Assembly: GCA_036250195.1 (NCBI GenBank)
Contig: JAVHZZ010000011.1
Location: 60,144,919-60,208,918 of the forward strand
From: Mixophyes australis
Lineage: Eukaryota > Chordata > Amphibia > Anura > Limnodynastidae
Reading direction: 5' to 3'
DNA: 64,000 nucleotides
The notes under the pieces: generated by a model
What the model was told of the DNA's origin: nothing
The model's input: the letters and a program-made list of their open reading frames with translations, nothing else
Database searches by the model: none
Shown: in pieces, positions 10,005 to 19,900 of the stretch
Numbering within the stretch: position 1 is the stretch's first letter
How the letters are laid out: each line of letters begins with the position of its first letter
Position numbers and translations under genes: made by a program

Positions 10005-10247
10005 ACAATACAAGAAAGAGAAAGTATAGCCGATACATTATGCTTGCGCACTGGATCCAGTAACAGCTCCTCAAGTCTGTGTTGTCAAAGAGAGTGGGTG
10101 ATACTGTCCAGTGGCTTTTAAGCAGTTTGAGTTGACAAAAAACAGTGATGATGTCACAATGGACACAAAGATACCACTAAGATAGTTTGTCATTGGTTTA
10201 GTTTTTATGATGGTCCAATATAATGCAGGTCATAGGGCAGTTCAAAC
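9627..10247 (-). repeat. Probable solo LTR (621 bp) flanked by GATAC
   Basis: GATAC occurs at 9622-9626 and 10248-10252, as a 5-bp TSD would. The minus strand has a promoter-like block (about 10240-10080) and, later, an AATAAA signal (near 9680), in LTR order. The promoter block is clearly related to 15588-15790 on the plus strand, including a shared TGACATCATCACTG segment. The left end fits the CA rule; the right end does not start with TG, which lowers confidence. Confidence 0.5.
9939..10002. repeat. (TA)n and (CA)n microsatellites inside the LTR-like unit
   Basis: A TA run (9939-9962) is followed by a short spacer and about 17 CA units (9969-10002). Confidence 0.9.
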
Positions 10248-10252
10248 GATAC

Positions 10253-10424
10253 TTCTCCAAAGGTGCGGGAAACTCTCTCCAACAGCTGTGTAAGTATCTT
10301 GTCTCCAGGAACCGCCAAAAATCTGGTTTAAACTAACCCATCAACAGAGTATCTTTGAGAATAAATCTTATACTAATCATAACTTGCAACCGCAATATGC
10401 GATGGCTTCTCTGATGGTACCGGA
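10253..10424. other. Spacer, nothing recognised
   Basis: A short non-coding interval between the LTR-like unit and the next repeat unit. Confidence 0.3.
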
Positions 10425-12115
10425 TTCCTGTTAGTGAAATGTGGGTTAATACAAGACCAAACACAATACTTTTCTTATGACCTGAACCATACATATCTTT
10501 AATGTAGCTTTACCTTTATGTAATAAATCTCTAAGTCTTAATAATAAAAGAATGTGAGTTGGAAACTTTATTAAACGTGAACTATTTACAAGTGTAAATA
10601 GTCACCCTTTGAAGATTTTATTGCAGGATCATAGTAGTACACTTCATTTTCTGTGATATTTGGCTCTCTTGGCAGCATCACACTGTCTGTGGATGTCAGT
10701 CAATTTATTATGGGAAAGCATAATATTTATATTTTGTTTAGATATTTACTTGGGATTTTACTTATTTATTCACTTGTGGACGTTGATGCCCACTGTGAAC
10801 CAAGTTCATATGATCAATTTTTGAAGATTTTATGGTTTTGTATTAATATAAGATTGAATGTTATTAACTGTTTCATTTATCTAATATACTATAACAATGG
10901 AGACCGTTTTGTTACGAATTAGAGGCATGTCACATGACTGATGTAGAGTCAAATTACTATTTTCATGGGATCATAAATATTATGACAGATTATTTGTCCA
11001 TTCCATGATGTGAGTCACATGGTGGCTATTTGTATGAGTTCTTTTAAAAGTAACTATTATGATATTGATTTGTAGGATGATCATTCACTGATTGGGTGGA
11101 GCAAGTCAAATGATCGCTTTTTACTAATAACTATAATGCTAAGGGCCTAAAGATAGTCTATTTATTGATTGGCCGAAATATGCTACATGATTGTCGTTTG
11201 GCCATGAGAGCTTAACAAAAACAAAAATAAATATTGTGTATGCAAAATGATTATATCCTCCCAGGAGCCGTCGTTTTGATTGGACAATGCAAGTCACGTG
11301 ATCATGATTCGGCCAAATTTGTTTACTATGATGTACTCACTATCTCGCAAATAGCCCATGTGCTGATTGGAGGAGGGATATCGTGTGACCGCTTGTTTAT
11401 TCTATAAACAGTCCTTCGTAGAAGTTTACTTTTCATGCCTCTGATGAAATAGCACTTTACAGCTGAGAAACACATCAGGCGACCAGCATCTGACCCGGCC
11501 CAGCTGGGACCTTATTTGAAATCCATAACCCTGAAGTTCACAGATCGTTTTTTGGATTGGAGTTTTATGTTACATTTCACATCCTCCTGTGCCCTCTAAT
11601 CTCCCATTGATAAGGACAACGGACTATATTGGATGAGTATCATAAGCTGACTAATATCAATTTAAGGCACAATATTATATGTTACATCAATACACAATAT
11701 TCTAGTACCACATGCCTAGCATTTCCATCTGTCCAAGGCGAGTCTCAGCTTGTATAAAATTTAAACTATAACCTAGAGGAATTTTCCCAATCATTATTTT
11801 ATTATGTCTATTAACATGACTCTACCTTTCTGGTGTGAAAGTCAAATAATTGGATGAAGTAAACTAAATTAATATTGTTTTACCGTGCAATTACGATTAG
11901 TACGCCACGTGTTATGACGCAATCGCATGTTATAACATTACATTAGCACTTACACTTGTAAATAATATAACTTTATTAAGTTTGCAATCCACATTTATTT
12001 ATTAGTAAAATGTATTAGAGATTATTTATAAAACTATAAGTAAAGGTATTAATGGTTCAGGTCCCCTAAAAGGTAAAGAGTTTGGTCTCATTTTAAAGCT
12101 TATTTCACCAGCATT
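10425..12115 (+). mobile_element. Non-autonomous Penelope-like unit with inverted arms
   Basis: A left arm (about 10425-10640) is an imperfect inverted copy of a right arm (about 11925-12115); both share, in opposite orientation, the block around 'ggttcaggtc' and 'acacttgtaaata'. The interior is non-coding and carries a good hammerhead-like core at 11436-11481. The same plan is seen at 51921-54146 and in the coding Penelope-like element next door. No TSD was found, so the ends are approximate. Confidence 0.5.
11436..11481 (+). ncRNA. Hammerhead-ribozyme-like motif 2 (best core)
   Basis: TGCCT (11436-11440) can pair with AGGCG (11477-11481) as stem I. Between them lie a perfect CTGATGA core (11441-11447), a stem II candidate (TAGC with GCTG), GAAA (11467-11470) and a minimal stem III, CACATC, with the predicted cut after 11476. 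All universally conserved core bases are present, apart from an unpaired A-A step at the base of stem II. This is a prediction from pattern only. Confidence 0.5.
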
Positions 12116-12170
12116 AACTCGGTTTCGACAGTTATGTTATGAGCTATATGAGCAATATGACATTAGTAGT

Positions 12171-12186
12171 CATTTTTAATTGGTTC
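12171..12186. repeat. 16-bp target-site duplication, left copy
   Basis: CATTTTTAATTGGTTC here is repeated exactly at 15512-15527, bracketing the Penelope-like element. Confidence 0.85.
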
Positions 12187-13161
12187 ATATATAGAGGAGT
12201 AGATAGCCCTTAGGCACAAAAAAAAACACAGAAAGTACAGAAAATATGTGCAATTGCTTGTGTATTGAAACTGCAGGCACAGAAAAATTGAAGTAAGATA
12301 TTGGTGGACGAACAATATTCTTTAGGGAAAAATTCAAACAAATCAAAGGCAATATAACCAGGGTACGTATGAACCATGTATTGTCCAATAGCAATGGGTG
12401 CCAATAATAAATTCAACAAGTCCCGTCTTGTATAAATAGGCAGTCAATAATGTATATGGGGCATAAATAGCAAGGAAGATGAAAATGAAGTATGATATAG
12501 GTATCTGATTGGCCTGGAGAGATCAACCTCCGGAATCGAAAGCAATGTAAATGTCCGGTGTATATGAGTCTCCAAAAGACAACACCAAATATCGTGGCAA
12601 TAAACCAATGAGGAATCCAAATAATGCTAAATATGGTTAGTCCATGGATCCATAAATTCTAAGTAGAATAGGAATTGGGGTAAGTTAAATACTTCGGTAA
12701 ACCCAATATTTGTAACAAATCACTGGTAACAAGTGTCCATAAACATGATGTGCAGATAGTACTTCATTGGTTAGCCGATGCCGTGGGTAAGTGTGAATGG
12801 CAGCACTTATCCTGATTGTGTGCATATATCCCACTGTAATAGATACTTCAGTAAGCTCAAACTGGTGCCCAATCACTGGTAAGAAGCGTCCCAACAAGAT
12901 GTACCAAATGTACTAGACTGGATAACCGATACCGTGGGTGCGTATAGAAGGCATCACTTACCCTGAACGAGTGAGGATGTATCCCACTTTCAATAGGCTG
13001 TGGAGTCCTGCCACATTTAGTGGAGCTGTCGGCTGTGGTGTAGAAAGTGCGGATAAGTCGCGGCCGCGACTGTATCCGTGTAGCGCATGCGGCTGTAAAG
13101 AAAGTCAGTTCCTGATATTGGAGGTGGATGGTAGTAACAATAAAACTCGGTGTAGGAGGGT
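12187..13161 (-). repeat. Left inverted terminal repeat of the Penelope-like element
   Basis: Reads on the minus strand collinearly with 14787-15410. The two encode near-identical open stretches (for example 12685-12897 minus and 15050-15262 plus), which is shared repeat sequence rather than a gene. It contains about 350 bp (12308-12660) absent from the right arm. Confidence 0.88.
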
Positions 13162-13163
13162 AC

Positions 13164-13919
13164 AACTATTTTTGGTCTGAGGGCCAATTCTACAAACAGG
13201 TTCGTGGAACCGCTATGGGTGCTAAATTTGCGCCCAGTTACGCAAACCTGTTTGTAGCAGCCTGGGAAAATGCTCACATCTGGGACAACAACCCATATCT
13301 TCCACACATGCTTTTTTGGCATCGCTACATCGATGATGTATTGTTTATTTGGACAGGCCCTAATAAAGAGCTCAATCAAAATGATCTAAACCTCCATTTC
13401 ACAGCCAACACAGATACACGAAAGGTACAATTTTTAGATCTCGAAATATATATTGAAAACAGCCAGATAGAAACTAGAACTTTTTTCAAAGAAGTGGATT
13501 CAAACTCCTATATCCCCTGTACCAGCAATCACAATAAAAACTGGATCCGTAATGTCCCTAAGGGCCAGTTCACGAGACTACGGCGCAACTGCTCCAAACC
13601 TGAGCAGTATACATTACAAGCTGACATACTTAAAGATCGATTTCTGGAAAGAAACTATCAACAAGACCTAGTAGAAAAAGCGTTTGATGAGGTTAAACTC
13701 ACTGATAGGGAACAGCTCCTTGTTAAGAAGGACAAACAGCCAGTATCCCCATGTATTCCATTCATCACTAAGTTTAGCTGTGATTCCCGTAAAGTTGCAC
13801 ACATCATCAAGAAACACTGGAACATACTACTAGGAGATGCCAAATTAAGAGACATCCTCCCAACAAAACCCAGATTCATATATACCAGAGCAGACAACCT
13901 GAGGAAGCAAAATTGGTAG
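13164..13919 (+). pseudogene. Penelope-like reverse transcriptase, N-terminally truncated
   Basis: The frame (open from 13128, but RT homology starts near 13164 at the repeat junction) shows QVRGTAMGAKFAPSYANLF at about residues 24-42 and the catalytic YIDD at residues 67-70, both typical of Penelope-like RTs. A thumb region with the LDLEIY block follows. The fingers and first catalytic Asp are missing, cut off at the junction with the inverted repeat. The frame ends at a TAG (13917-13919), and the protein appears to continue in another frame (13913 onward), so a single indel separates it from the endonuclease part. It cannot encode an active enzyme. Confidence 0.92.
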
Positions 13920-14440
13920 ACAGCACCATCCCACCTAAGGCCGCCCCTGTGAAAGGCACATGGCTTAAAGAAACAGATAAAGGCTTCTATTACTGTAACC
14001 GATGCTCAGCATGTAAGGTCAACCGCATCACTAGTACCAAACCCATCACCTCATTTGTTTCAAAGAATTCTGGAGAAGAATTCACCATTCAAAGCAGACT
14101 TACCTGTGACACCACAGGGGTTATTTACCTCCTACAATGCCCCTGTGATTTACAATATGTTGGGAGAACTATAAGAAAGCTTAGTGTCAGAATCTCTGAA
14201 CATCAGAGGAACATCAAAAAAGGTTTTGATAAACATAGCGTTTCTGCACACTTCGCGACACATCACGCACAAGACCCCTCCCTGCTCCAGCTCATGGTTA
14301 TTAAGAAAGTTGAAAAGCCATGGAGAGGTGGCGATTTCATTAAGCTCATCTCTCAGAAAGAATCCGAATGGATTTTCAAAATAAGGACTTTAACATCTGA
14401 TGGTCTCAATATAAATTTTGAACTGGGACAGTTTCTTTAA
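13913..14440 (+). pseudogene. Penelope-like linker and GIY-YIG endonuclease domain
   Basis: Continues the RT protein after a frameshift. A Cys-containing linker (CNRCSACKVN, about residues 24-33) is followed by GVIYLL (69-74) and YVGRT (82-86), the GIY-YIG signature, then the RISEHQ block and a conserved His-rich helix. In canonical Penelope elements this domain nicks target DNA for priming. The domain looks complete to its stop; only the frame break with the RT disables it. There is no start of its own, so it is annotated as part of one broken gene. Confidence 0.9.
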
Positions 14441-14736
14441 TTATCACATTTGTATCATTAGGTTACTTACTGCTTTATATGTTTTTATTTTCCCTGCATA
14501 TACTGTATTTGGGTTACCTATGATTGGCCACCCTGGATGCCCATCATCTTATTCACCATCCGATAGGACTCCACAATTCCCAGCCCCTAATATACAAACT
14601 ACAGCGTGATTGGCTCTCTAGAGCTGTCCTTCACTGCAGGCACCAATAGGAGGCTGGAATTTTTTCCTCCAATGGCGGAGGACCCCAGGGCAAAGGCGCC
14701 TACTTAAACCCCACACATTATCCAAATGATCCAGTT

Positions 14737-14773
14737 ATCCTTGAAAAAGCCTTATCGGCAAAACACGTCGGAT
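14737..14773 (+). ncRNA. Hammerhead-like motif 3 (degenerate), inside the Penelope-like element
   Basis: ATCC (14737-14740) can pair with GGAT (14770-14773). Between them are TTGAAAA in place of the CTGANGA core, a GCC/GGC stem, AAAAC in place of GAAAC, and ACGTC before the expected cut. Position and pairing match the motif family, but key bases are altered. Confidence 0.4.
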
Positions 14774-14786
14774 TTACGCCTTACTA

Positions 14787-15410
14787 CCCTCCTACACCAA
14801 GTTTTATTGTTACTACCATCCACCTCCAATAGCAGGAACTGACTTTCTTCACAGCCGCATGCGCTACACGGATACAGTCGCGGCCGCAACTCATCCGCAC
14901 TTTCTACACCACAGCCGACAGCTAAACTAAATGTGGCAGGACTCCACAGCCTATTGACAGTGGGATACATCCTCACTCATTCAGGGTAAGTGTCACCTTC
15001 TATATGCACCCACGGTATCGGTTATCCAGTCTAGTACATTTGGTACATCGTGTTGGGACGCTTCTTACCAGTGATTGGGCACCAGTTTGAGCTTACCGAA
15101 GTATCTATTACAGTGGGATATATGCACACAATCAGGATAAGTGCTGCCATTTACACTTACCCACGGCATCGGCTATCCAATGAAGTACTATCTGTATATC
15201 ATGTTTATGGACACTTGTTACCAGTGATTGGTTACCAGTATTGGGTTTACCGAAGTATTTAACTTACCCCAATTCCTTTTCTACCTAGTCCACCAATATC
15301 TTACTTCAATTTTTCTGTTCCTGCACTTTCAATACACAAGCAATTGCACATATTTTCTGTACATTCTGTGGTTTTTTTGCGCCTAGGGGCTATCTACTCC
15401 TCTATATATG
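14787..15410 (+). repeat. Right terminal repeat of the Penelope-like element
   Basis: The plus-oriented partner of 12187-13161. It contains a NotI-like GCGGCCGC block near 14880 that is mirrored at 13061-13068, and ends with ctactcctctatatat. Confidence 0.88.
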
Positions 15411-15511
15411 TCCTTAATGAAGGGTTGGAACTTCCCTTCTGTATCACCCCTGCAGGCAGCATACCCACCCAAACACATCTAGGGAGCGCCCACCCACCCA
15501 TCTTTGTTTAC

Positions 15512-15527
15512 CATTTTTAATTGGTTC
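15512..15527. repeat. 16-bp target-site duplication, right copy
   Basis: Exact copy of 12171-12186. Confidence 0.85.
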
Positions 15528-15587
15528 TTCGGCGGGAAGACATGTAGACAACAGTTGGAGTGAGCAGCCCTTTCTTTGTTAGAAGAT

Positions 15588-15950
15588 CAAATGAACTGAC
15601 CTATGACCAGCAGACACCTGGAACATCATTAATACTGGGCCAATGAAGACCTCACTTATTGTTAGCTGTGCATAATTGTGACATCATCACTGTTTATGTT
15701 AATTCAAACTACATATAAGCAAGCTTCTCTGAGCCATTGTTCTCTCTTCCTGACAACACACAATATGACTGTATCTGATCCTAGGCCCAGGGGAAGCACA
15801 TACGTAATATATTCGGGTTTTTATACTTTCCTGTTTTATTGTTATACCTTTTAGGTGTCATAATGGCTTGCTGTAAATCCTGCTATATTTTTCAATTAAA
15901 TACCTTTGTGCATTGGAACCACAAAAATTGCATTGGACAATGTTTATTGA
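15588..15950 (+). repeat. LTR-like promoter segment
   Basis: Related to the minus-strand unit at 9627-10247: both contain 'gaactg-cctatgacc', the TGACATCATCACTG block and a downstream 'gacaacaca' segment. A TATA-like element (catataagc, about 15712) precedes a likely start region, and ATTAAA occurs near 15895. Limits are uncertain and no TSD was found. Confidence 0.4.
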
Positions 15951-16379
15951 TAGCGATAAAAGGAACATAACACTGGTTAGCCATACTCTAATGAGTCTTT
16001 CATCAACATTTGTGGGGCAGGCTATTGTCTGATCATTCGGTTCAGCTTCTCAATACTCAAGTATCTTTGCATGTGAAAAAATTCAGGCACAGAAATGACC
16101 AATCTACTGATTATTGACGAAGTTTCAAACTGGGAGACCTAGTAATATTATATCTATCTTCTATTGGTCTCACCTACCCAACCTAATTCAAGAACCTCAG
16201 AGATGTTTAGCTGGAACAGTACTAGTCCTACATTATTTGTTTTGAGGCTTGTAAGAGCACACTTGCCATTTAGTTTGGTTTAAGACCTTACCCACCAAAG
16301 AATGATAATCATTCTCATGGTTGCCTGCCCAAGTCCAAATTAGAACTGGACTGGCATCACTGGATGCACCTCTCTTCAA

Positions 16380-17641
16380 TTATTATCTTGAACCTTCTCC
16401 GAATTGTTGACTTTTCTGCAGTGGGTAGAATGGATCCAAGTGTCTATTTCTGCTAATTTCCAAGATGTGGTGCTGGTTCATCAACACTTGGAAAAGGCCT
16501 TGTCTGTTAAAGAAACTGAGCGTAGGAAATTACAGTTCATAACATATTCTCCCAGTCCAAAATCATGACAGTTAGTGTCTAGCATATCAGAAGTCAGTAT
16601 TTTGACCTTCCTTTGTTGCTGTCTCAACAATTTGCTTCTCTTGATAAGATTTTGAACAGTCTCTTCATCTTTCCAATTTAACTCATCTTGGGAATCTACC
16701 GTCAAGTGAGGTCACTTGTCAAAAAGTATCGCAAAAGGTAACAGGTTAAGAGGTGGTCTAGGATTGGCTATGATCCTGGAGAGGACTAGTGGCAAAGCCT
16801 CCGGCTACGCCAATCCAGTTTCCGCCATCACCTTACTCATTTTGTTCTTGATGAAATCATTTACTCTCTCTACTTTTCCACTGGCTTTGTGGCCTATAGA
16901 GTGTATGAAGTTTGCTATCAATTCCCATAAGATTACACATGGTCTGAAAGATATCACCAGTAAAATGCGTACCCTTATCATCACCAGTAGCAGCAGCTAT
17001 TTATATAGTGCCACTAATTCCGCAGCGCTTTACAGAGAACGCACTCACCTCAGTCCCTGGCCCATTGGAGCTTACAGTCTAAATTCCCTGACATACACAC
17101 ACATACAGACAGAAAGAGAGAGAGACTAGGATCAATTTGATTACAGCCAATTAACCTACAAGTACGTTTTTGGACTGTGGGAGGAAACCGGAGCACCCAG
17201 AGGAAACCAACGCAAACGCCACTTTCTATAACTCTAGGGATATTATATCTGCATACAAGTTCCTAGGTATGAAACAGCAGTATTAGTGGTAGCTGAAAAT
17301 GCCTCTACTCAGTTAGAAAATACATTAGTACACACGAACACATACTTGAGATTCCTGCAAGGTGGCAATTGGATGAAATCGATTTGTATTGCCTGGAAAA
17401 GTCCATCTGTAGAATGGATATGGGATCGCTCTGTTGGTATTGTCTTTTCCCAAATTTTTCAGAAAACAAGACAAGACATTGCCCTCCTGCCAGCTTGAGA
17501 AGAGAAACCTGGTGCACAGCAGTATGCTCTTACCAGCTTGGTAGCTTCCTTACCCAGATGAGTCAGACCATGTGCCGCTAGGCTTTGAAGATATGCTCTG
17601 GGACCCACTGGCCTACCTTGTCCATCCCTCCAGTGTCCATA
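16380..17641 (-). pseudogene. Retrovirus-like (ERV) integrase relic
   Basis: The minus strand shows, in order, an integrase zinc finger (THLGKE, PGFSSQA near 17590-17480), the first core block (QMDF), the second core block around GTHFTGD (near 16970), the following PQS block, and a C-terminal segment with THCRK near 16425. The pieces lie in several frames with stops. The style is that of orthoretroviral pol rather than gypsy. A SINE (16985-17222) splits the catalytic core. The upstream RNase H part continues beyond a solo LTR at 19448-19900. Clade (gamma- or epsilon-like) is not resolved. Confidence 0.8.
16985..17222 (-). mobile_element. tRNA-headed SINE, tail half, inserted in the ERV integrase
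   Basis: Contains the tail block (tatttatatagtgccactaa, gcgctttacaga), the 'cattggagcttacagtctaa' block and the 'ggaggaaaccggagcaccc' block. These match the tail at 29505-29592 and continue the same family as the heads at 29025 and 44311. It interrupts the integrase between two adjacent core residues. Confidence 0.75.
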
Positions 17642-19452
17642 GAGCTTGTCACTCACCAGACTGTGAGTGCTTCTTCCCGTGTGTTTAGGAACCGTGGCCG
17701 TCCACCATCCTGAGGGTCTGCGCATGTGCAGCCCTTTCAAACCTTCAGTACATGTTCCTTTTAGTTTATTGGCTGATCAGGCAACACTCCCTATTTAAAG
17801 CACCTGCTGTCTATGCCTCGTTGCCTGATCTTGGAGTCTCATTCCCCATGAGCCTCTGAAGGTGTTCCTGTGTTTCCTCGTGTATTCAGCCCTGCTGATT
17901 CCTGTGGTTTCCAGACCACTTCAACTCTCCTGTGGTTTCCAGACCACTTCAACTCTCCTGTGGTTTCCAGACCACTTCAACTCTCCTGTGTTTCATCGCT
18001 ACTGCACCAGCTGATTCCTATCCGCTGCCTCCGTGCACTACAGTTATCAGCTCACTTCAACTCTCCTGTGTTTCATCGTGACTGCATTAGCTGATTCCTA
18101 TCCGCTGCCTCCGTGCACTACAGTTATCAGCTCACTTCAACTCTCCTGTGTCTCATCGTGACTGCTCCAGCTGATTCCTATCCGCTGCCTCCGTGCACTA
18201 CAGTTATCAGCTCACTTCAACTCTCCTGTGTTTCATCGTTACTGCACTAGCTGATTCCTATCCGCTGTCTCCGTGCACTACAGTTACCAGCTTACTTCAA
18301 CTCTTCTGTGTTTCATCGAGACTGTACCAGCTGATTCCTATCCGCTACCTCAGTGTATCTGCAGTATCCTGCTTGTCGCTACCCTCTAGTACTCCTCATG
18401 TCTGCAGCCAGCTGATCCGCTCTCCGTGCTTCTACAGTGTTCCTGCCTGTGTCAACTCGCCTGTCTGCATTGGATCAACGCTCCGCTGCTGTCTTCTCTG
18501 CCATACCATTTCTACTCTTCAGTGATCTCCAGGTGACCTGTCCAATATACTACTGCTTCCTGAGTATTGTTTCCATCGTTGCTGGTCTACCTACCTGTGC
18601 GCTGCACCTACTTGGTTACCACTTCCATTTCCCTGGGACTTCGCATTCTGCCGGCCTCCTGCCGCTCAAGTATCCCTGCACTCCTTTCTGACAGCCTGCT
18701 CTTCTGAACCACGGTATGCATATTTATCATTGACTGTGCTCGTGTATTGCATACCTTGCTGGACTGAGTTGTTCTTCTCTGAAGTTGCCTATCCACTGAG
18801 ACTATTGCCATCATTTGACTGTGTTACCTTGTAGTCTGGATAGTTCCTGTGACTTTGTATATTTGTGCAGTGCTGCTCAGTTATTACTACTTTGTGCATA
18901 TCATCGTGGGATCAAGTTCAGTGTGCCCGTGTATACTCTGCATTACATTTATCTCCCCGTGCTCCTCCTCACATATATATTTCAGTGGTACAACTTGCTA
19001 GAGGCAGACCACTGATTCCTGTTTCCAGTATCCTTCCATATAGCAGTGGTACAACTTGCTAACGCAGACCACTGACTTCCCGGATACCTCCACCTGGATT
19101 CCGTTCCCTCACCTAGACAGCAGTACAACTTGCTAAACGCAGACCGCTGACTCTCATAACCTCCTCGTTACTTCTGGACATTCCTCCTCACTATAGCAGT
19201 GGTACAACTTGCTACCCGCAGACCACTGACTACCCTCACGTTTCCTTTGTCCATTCAGTTCCTCGTGTACTATTACCTATATATTACCAGTGCTGCTAGT
19301 CATAGACTTTCCACGAGCATTCTCTACCATCTGCTGTCTCCTGTTCCGTGATCACCCCGCTACCAGAGTACCATATTACCACCTATACTGCTCTGGTAAG
19401 TCCATTACCTGGTGATCCCTGGGTAAAGACTCCTAGTGCCCGTGACAGAGCT
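17642..19452 (+). mobile_element. Solo LTR 17647-19447 (1801 bp) with TSD GAGCT
   Basis: GAGCT at 17642-17646 and 19448-19452 flanks a unit that begins TGTCACTC and ends CCGTGACA. It lies between the integrase and RNase H parts of the ERV relic, and removing it restores their order. Internally there are three ~29-bp copies (about 17905-17990), four to five ~89-bp copies (about 17990-18350) and four copies of a 'ggtacaacttgct' block (18988-19210). No internal coding remains. Confidence 0.9.
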
Positions 19453-19900
19453 CTTGACCACATCCCTTTGCCTTCCAGACTGCCATTTTTCTGTAGGGAA
19501 TACAAATCTTTCATTTCAATTAATTTTTTTGTGTTTATCATTTGAAAAAACATAATTTTGTCAGTTGTCATATTCACAGATAAACCTGCTGTCCACTTGG
19601 CAGCTTTGTCTGCCCTGGCATTTCCCAGTGATATCGGATCTTTATCATTTGTGTGGGCTTTATACTTAAGGAAGGCTACTTTCTTTTGTAACTGTATTGC
19701 TGTAAAAAAGTCCTCTTTGTGATTTGAATGCAATACTTGTGTCCTGTTATTGTCATAAGAGTTCCTCGGTCGCCCCATAGTCACACACTAGACTAGAAAC
19801 GTACTTAAAGTCAGTGTATATTGATTTACCCTCTGCAAACTCACATGCCTTCCTCAATCTCATGAGTTCACCTACTTGGCTAACAGAGGTGGGCCCAGGG
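19448..19900 (-). pseudogene. ERV RNase H relic
   Basis: The minus-strand frame (19784-19383, partly within the LTR) has the C-terminal RNase H block KAHTNDKDP and GNARADKAAK. Upstream in another frame lie RKACEFAEGK and the YTD block (near 19830). At least one frameshift separates them. No RT could be recognised further upstream. Confidence 0.75.

Larger units (their letters stand above)
12187..15511 (+). mobile_element. Penelope-like retroelement (RT plus GIY-YIG), 5'-truncated, with inverted terminal repeats
   Basis: A 3.3-kb insertion with a perfect 16-bp TSD. The left ~975 bp (12187-13161) is an inverted copy of the right terminal repeat (14787 to about 15410); the right arm lacks about 350 bp present in the left. 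Between them lie an RT reading frame beginning inside the RT domain, a GIY-YIG endonuclease frame, and a ribozyme-like motif just before the right arm. An inverted copy of the terminal repeat joined to a 5'-truncated body is a known Penelope-type insertion outcome. A further ~100 bp follows the right arm before the TSD. Confidence 0.9.

Noticed and set aside
12685..12897. Conserved 70-aa frame duplicated at 15050-15262
   Set aside because: The two copies are the inverted terminal repeats of the Penelope-like element; conservation is at DNA level.
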